NCBI GenBank assembly: GCA_002408385.1
Contig: DHSB01000208.1
Coordinates: 393 to 37,441, forward strand
Direction: 5' to 3'
From: Myxococcales bacterium UBA5297
Lineage (GTDB): Bacteria > Myxococcota > Myxococcia > Myxococcales > UBA5297
Length of the DNA: 37,049 nucleotides
The position numbers and the translations under genes are program-made. Positions 33,489 to 37,049 of this stretch are shown piece by piece (the first letter of the stretch is position 1; each line of letters starts with the position of its first letter). The notes below the pieces were generated by a model. The model saw only the letters and a program-made list of their open reading frames with translations. It made no database searches and was not told where the DNA came from.

Positions 33489-34568
33489 ATGGCTTCCGTG
33501 ACGTCGCCCGAGAGTCGGCTCGAGCCGCTGCTGCTCCAATTGCCGCATCGGCCTGCAGCGGCAGAAGCAGCCGTCGCTCGGCTCGGTCGTGAGGCGATAG
33601 CGGACGACGCGCGCGCGCTTGGGCTACTGCCGCTGCTATCGCATTATTTGCCGACCGAGTTTTCGCTCTCTCGAAAAGAAGAATATGCGGCCAAGTTCTG
33701 CGCAGCTCGAATGGAGAGCACCACCCTCGAGGCTGTCCGGTCGCTCGAAAACGCGGGTGTCGAGGCGATTGCGCTCAAAGGAGCGGTTCACGCTGCACGG
33801 CTTTATCCGAAGCCCTGGCTCCGCCCTTCGGGCGATGTGGATCTCTTCGTCCGGGCGAAGCACTGCGACAGGGCGAAGGTGGTGCTCAAGCGGAACGGCT
33901 GGCGCCTTGATTATGACCCTCGGAAATTTCCGCTCGATTTTCAGCACAGCGTCAACTTCGTCGGACGTAATCGCTTGATGCTCGAGCTGCACTGGATCCT
34001 GACCTCGGGGTTTCAGGGCCGGTTCGAGAGCGAGCAAGTATTTGCCCGCTCGCGATGGCAGACGCTTTCGGGCGGACCGGTGCGCATTCTCGGCCCGAAT
34101 GACGACGTCGTCTTTCAGGCCGCGCACGCGGCTGCGCACGCCTTTCGGGGCGCGAAGTGGCTTTTCGACCTCAAGCTCACGCTGCAGAGAAGCGATTACT
34201 GCTGGGATGAGGTAATCGCGCTCGCCCGCGCGGCGCGGGTCTCGGCGGCTGTGGGGATGGCGCTGTACGAAGCTCGCCGGCGCGTCGGGGCCGATGTCCC
34301 GGCTTGGGTGCTCGAGCGTTTGGCGCCCGGGTTACTGCGCCGCATGGTCGCCCGGGGGCTCGACGCTCTGCCCGATGAGAATGCCTGGCTTCGCTCCTCA
34401 GGGTTGGGGTTGCTGCTGACCGACAAGGTATCGACCCGCTGGGGTCTCCAGATGATGGGACCAGGCTTGAAGCGTATGGCCCTCGGCGCGAACCATATTG
34501 GCCGCAAGCTCGGCACCGGACCGCTCGTCTCGGAGCGGTTCCAGCCGGCGTGGAGCCGGCGGGGTTAG
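33489..34568 (+). CDS. nucleotidyltransferase family protein (NTP_transf_5 type)
   Basis: 359 residues from ATG 33489. GTG 33477, 8 bases after the WecA-like stop, is an alternative. The frame upstream of these is a shadow. It has the nucleotidyltransferase core: AIALKGAVHAARLY near 94-106, then PSGDVDLFV at 113-121 with the Asp-x-Asp metal pair (116, 118), and ELHWILTSG. This pattern is that of the PF14907 family, often found in polysaccharide and natural-product loci with unknown substrate. No membrane segment is seen. It probably shares a transcript with the WecA-like gene. Confidence 0.8.
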   Translation: MASVTSPESRLEPLLLQLPHRPAAAEAAVARLGREAIADDARALGLLPLLSHYLPTEFSLSRKEEYAAKFCAARMESTTLEAVRSLENAGVEAIALKGAVHAARLYPKPWLRPSGDVDLFVRAKHCDRAKVVLKRNGWRLDYDPRKFPLDFQHSVNFVGRNRLMLELHWILTSGFQGRFESEQVFARSRWQTLSGGPVRILGPNDDVVFQAAHAAAHAFRGAKWLFDLKLTLQRSDYCWDEVIALARAARVSAAVGMALYEARRRVGADVPAWVLERLAPGLLRRMVARGLDALPDENAWLRSSGLGLLLTDKVSTRWGLQMMGPGLKRMALGANHIGRKLGTGPLVSERFQPAWSRRG

Positions 34569-34621
34569 GCGCCTGCTCTGCCGGGTGCTTCGCGAATGTC
34601 TCAGAGCCTCGCTGTCGGCGG

Positions 34622-35461
34622 TCAGGACTGTCGCCCCGTTCGCTTCCCGGAGGTCGTCACCAGCGGCATGCGGCACGGAAGCACGCCCTGCGTCGCCAGC
34701 GGCAGCCGCACCGGCGCCCGTTCCTCGGCTCTCTGCCGCCGGATGGCCTGGAGGTCCCCCCGCATCGCCTCGCGCGACAGCAGCACGTCCCCGTAGTGCG
34801 TCACCTGCGCCTCCTCGAGCTCCTCCATTCCCAGTTGCGTTCCGTGGTGGTCCAGATAGGCGGCGAGCCGCGGTCCGAGCGAGAAGCCGAGCTTGCGCGC
34901 GGTCAGCAGCGACCTGGCGACGCAGAGGGCGGGGTAGGGGTTCTCCTCCAGGTTGATCTCCAGGCACGAGGCGGCAAAGGACTCGAAAAGCCCGTTCGTA
35001 TGGAACTCGCGGGCGCGACCAGGCCTCGGCCGCAACTCGATGGCTGCCGCCTCGACCGTGAGAAACGTCGTTCGTGGCAGAGTTTCGGGAGTCGGCCTCT
35101 CCACCAATCCCGCGGTGAAGGCCCAGGTCTGCTCGAGCGGCCAGATGTCGACCGGTAGCGAGCGGATCCGAAGCCGCAGGCCGCCAAAGCGAGTCCGGCG
35201 TTCGATGTACTGACCGAGCTCCTCCTCGAGCTGCTCCATCGACGCTCCCGGGACCACGAAGTCGAGGTCGCGCGGCGGCGCCGACCAGCTCAGGCACAGG
35301 TCGCGAAGCGTGCCGCCGAAAAGAAAGGGCCGCCAAGCCCTTCGGGCGGCTGCGTTCTCGATCACCTGGATAACCGGCCGCCAGGCGCTGCTTCGGTTGA
35401 GGAAGGAGCTCAGCCGCTTGCGAAGCCGGGCTTCGAGCTGTTCGCGGCACGGGCTAACCAT
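34622..35461 (-). CDS. poly(A)-polymerase/CCA-enzyme head-domain protein
   Basis: 279 residues from ATG 35461, overlapping the dGTPase stop by 8 bases. The head domain of class II tRNA-nucleotidyltransferases is visible: FLFGGTLRD at 47-54 (the GG-x-x-RD motif) and RDLDFVV at 64-70 with the Asp-x-Asp metal pair. The usual neck and tRNA-binding domains are not recognisable and the protein is much shorter than a real CCA-adding enzyme. It is therefore probably a nucleotidyltransferase of unknown target. An 'ENPYPALCVARSLLTARKLGF' type segment (about residues 175-195) recalls the region that follows the head domain. It is coupled with the dGTPase gene upstream. Confidence 0.75.
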   Translation of the reverse strand: MVSPCREQLEARLRKRLSSFLNRSSAWRPVIQVIENAAARRAWRPFLFGGTLRDLCLSWSAPPRDLDFVVPGASMEQLEEELGQYIERRTRFGGLRLRIRSLPVDIWPLEQTWAFTAGLVERPTPETLPRTTFLTVEAAAIELRPRPGRAREFHTNGLFESFAASCLEINLEENPYPALCVARSLLTARKLGFSLGPRLAAYLDHHGTQLGMEELEEAQVTHYGDVLLSREAMRGDLQAIRRQRAEERAPVRLPLATQGVLPCRMPLVTTSGKRTGRQS

Positions 35462-37049
35462 GCGTCAGGCTCTGGTGCAGCGAGCAGGCGAACGAGTCGG
35501 TCATGCCGCAAACGTAGTCGGTGACGAGCTGCAGCTTCGGGTAAACCTTCATCGAGGAAGGATCCTTTGCGGCCGCCTTGACGAAGACGTTGCGGTAGTT
35601 GTCGGACATCAGGTGGTAGAGCTTGCCGGGGAAGTCGTTCGGCGTGGGAGGCTCGCCCTCGAAGGCAGCGGCGCCTTCAAAGAACGCGGAGAGCAGGTCG
35701 CCAAGTACGCGCCGGCCCATCAGCTCGAGGCGAAGGTTGCCCTCAGAGGCGTAGAAGAGCTTGCGGTCGACCTGCTTGAAGGTCTCGATGAGCCCGGCCG
35801 AGGCGCAATCGGCGACCAGCTCGCCGTGGTAGTCGCCGGCGAGGATGGCGTCATGGCGGGCGATGAATGCGTCGGAGACGTCGGCCAGCGCTTTGCCGAT
35901 TACCAAGGTCCGTAGCATCTCGGCGATGGACTCGCCCTTGGCCCGGCCGCGCAGCGGCGGCTTGGCTCTTCCGAGGTACTCGACGGCGCCGTCGATCTTG
36001 GAGCGCAGCAGCTCGGGGCAGCCGAGCCCGCGGGCCACCTCGACCAGCTCCTGTTGTGCGTCGTCCCAGGTGGCGAGCCCTTTCTTGATCCCGTCCTCGA
36101 AGTCCACGGTGGCGTAGGCAAGGTCGTCGACCGCCTCGGTGAGGAAGGTGATTGGGTTGCGGGCGGTGCCGGTTCCTGTGTGCCGCCGGACCATCTCGAC
36201 CAGCTCGGTCTCTGAGGCGAAGTATCCGGGTTTCTCCAGCTCGTGGCGACCGGAGGCGCGACCGGCCTCGTGGGAGGCGGCGGTGTACTTCATGGCGGCC
36301 GAGAGCGTGCCCAGCGTGAGGTTCAGGCCGTAATCGTCGGCAAGGACCTGTAGCCGGGTGATGAGGCGCAGGGTCTGGGCGTTGCCATCGAAGCGCTGGA
36401 AGTCAGCGCGCTGCTGCGGGGACAGGTCGGAAAGCCTCTGCTGGTCTGCGCGCCGCTGCCCGTCCTCGCAGAGCCTTTTGTCGAACCACTCCTGGATCGC
36501 CCGTTCGCCGGCGTGGCCGAACGGAGGGTTGCCCAAGTCGTGGATGAGGGCGCAGGTGGCGGCGATTGCCTCGACGTCGCGCGCCTGCCTCTCGTCGAGC
36601 TTTTTTGTGCGAACCAGCTCAGCGCCGACCCGACGTGCCAAGCCGCGAGCCAGCGTCGAGACCTCGAGTGAATGGGTGAGGCGGGTTCGCACGAAGTCGT
36701 TCGGCTCTAACGGGAAGACCTGCGTCTTGTCCTGCAAGCGCCGCAGCGGAGTCGAGAAGACGGCCCGGTCGTAGTCCCTTTCGAACTCGCTTCGGGTTTC
36801 CAGCGGATCGTGCCGTGGCTGCGTGTTTTCGAACGCGTCGCGCTCGCGGACCGGGCAGAGCAGGGGCTTCCATTCCAAGGCGCGCCCCAGAGTTCGTGCA
36901 AGGCCCAGCTCAGGAGTTGGCAACCACGCGAAATCGAAGCGTTTGCAGCCAAGCCTCGATTTCGCGGCCGGTTTGGGATCTGCGGCAACGGCCTCACCCG
37001 CGTGTGCCTCGACTTCGAGGCTCCCGCTGGTCGCCTCTACGCTCGGCAT
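35454..37049 (-). CDS. dGTP triphosphohydrolase-like HD protein
   Basis: 531 residues if started at the ATG on the window edge. TTG 36878 (residue 58, LEWKPLLCPVRERD) matches where most family members begin, so the first 57 residues are doubtful. It is an HD-domain hydrolase: FERDYDRAVFSTPLRRLQDKTQVFPL at 89-114, His126 in RTRLTHSLEVS, His170-Asp171 in ALIHDLGNPPFGHAGE, and VDDLAYATVDFEDG at 307-320, which supplies the last metal ligand. Members split dGTP (often other dNTPs) to nucleoside and triphosphate. All visible metal residues are intact. It is transcribed ahead of the PAP-head gene with an 8-base overlap. Confidence 0.93.
   Translation of the reverse strand: MPSVEATSGSLEVEAHAGEAVAADPKPAAKSRLGCKRFDFAWLPTPELGLARTLGRALEWKPLLCPVRERDAFENTQPRHDPLETRSEFERDYDRAVFSTPLRRLQDKTQVFPLEPNDFVRTRLTHSLEVSTLARGLARRVGAELVRTKKLDERQARDVEAIAATCALIHDLGNPPFGHAGERAIQEWFDKRLCEDGQRRADQQRLSDLSPQQRADFQRFDGNAQTLRLITRLQVLADDYGLNLTLGTLSAAMKYTAASHEAGRASGRHELEKPGYFASETELVEMVRRHTGTGTARNPITFLTEAVDDLAYATVDFEDGIKKGLATWDDAQQELVEVARGLGCPELLRSKIDGAVEYLGRAKPPLRGRAKGESIAEMLRTLVIGKALADVSDAFIARHDAILAGDYHGELVADCASAGLIETFKQVDRKLFYASEGNLRLELMGRRVLGDLLSAFFEGAAAFEGEPPTPNDFPGKLYHLMSDNYRNVFVKAAAKDPSSMKVYPKLQLVTDYVCGMTDSFACSLHQSLTHG

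Overview
The window is a GC-rich, gene-dense chromosomal segment of a Gram-negative bacterium. It carries a Wzx/Wzy-type surface-polysaccharide (O-antigen or capsule) locus, flanked on the left by toxin-antitoxin genes and on the right by nucleotide-metabolism genes. The base composition, the long-tailed WecA-like transferase and the Wzc-like tyrosine autokinase would fit a myxobacterial or other deltaproteobacterial genome. That is a guess, because there is no rRNA, tRNA or marker gene to place it.

Layout. (1) 124-2246, minus strand: a short hicB-hicA pair, then a separate three-gene overlapping operon (TIGR04255-family protein, HicB-like, HicA-like). (2) 2247-3635: no convincing gene, GC-rich, with degenerate short repeats. 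(3) 3636-13302, plus strand: one tightly coupled operon. It holds a small leader ORF, a chain-length/tyrosine autokinase, a UDP-HexNAc dehydrogenase, a hexapeptide acyltransferase, a QdtA/FdtA ketoisomerase, a QdtB/FdtB aminotransferase, a Wzx flippase, RmlB and RmlA. (4) 13338-20055: mixed orientation, with a GT2, a Wzy-like polymerase, a CgeB-type glycosyltransferase, a CapK-type adenylating enzyme and a GT4. (5) 20187-21400: a decayed copy of the wecB/wecA divergent region found intact at 31139-32346. (6) 21502-31552, lying between the two copies: CapA-like and CapK-like genes, a GT4, then a minus-strand operon of wecB, GT4, heparinase-like and two-domain oxidoreductase genes. (7) 31984-34568, plus: a WecA-like initiating transferase with a soluble tail, and a nucleotidyltransferase. 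(8) 34622-37049, minus: a dGTPase overlapping a poly(A)-polymerase head-domain protein.

How the genes fit together (inference from families). The WecA-like enzyme would load the first sugar phosphate on undecaprenyl phosphate. RmlA and RmlB make dTDP-4-keto-6-deoxyglucose, and the ketoisomerase, aminotransferase and acyltransferase convert it to dTDP-Fuc3NAc or dTDP-Qui3NAc. rmlC and rmlD are absent, so rhamnose is not the product of this set. WecB and the UDP-HexNAc dehydrogenase supply ManNAc and an acidic amino sugar. Five glycosyltransferases build the repeat unit, Wzx flips it, Wzy polymerises it and the Wzc-like protein controls length. CapA/CapK proteins, the heparinase-like protein and the fused oxidoreductase suggest further, non-standard modification.

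The points most worth a second look are the fossil wecB/wecA duplication, which looks like the scar of a cassette insertion; the TIGR04255/HicB-like/HicA-like operon; and the coupled capA-capK pair with a second capK nearby.
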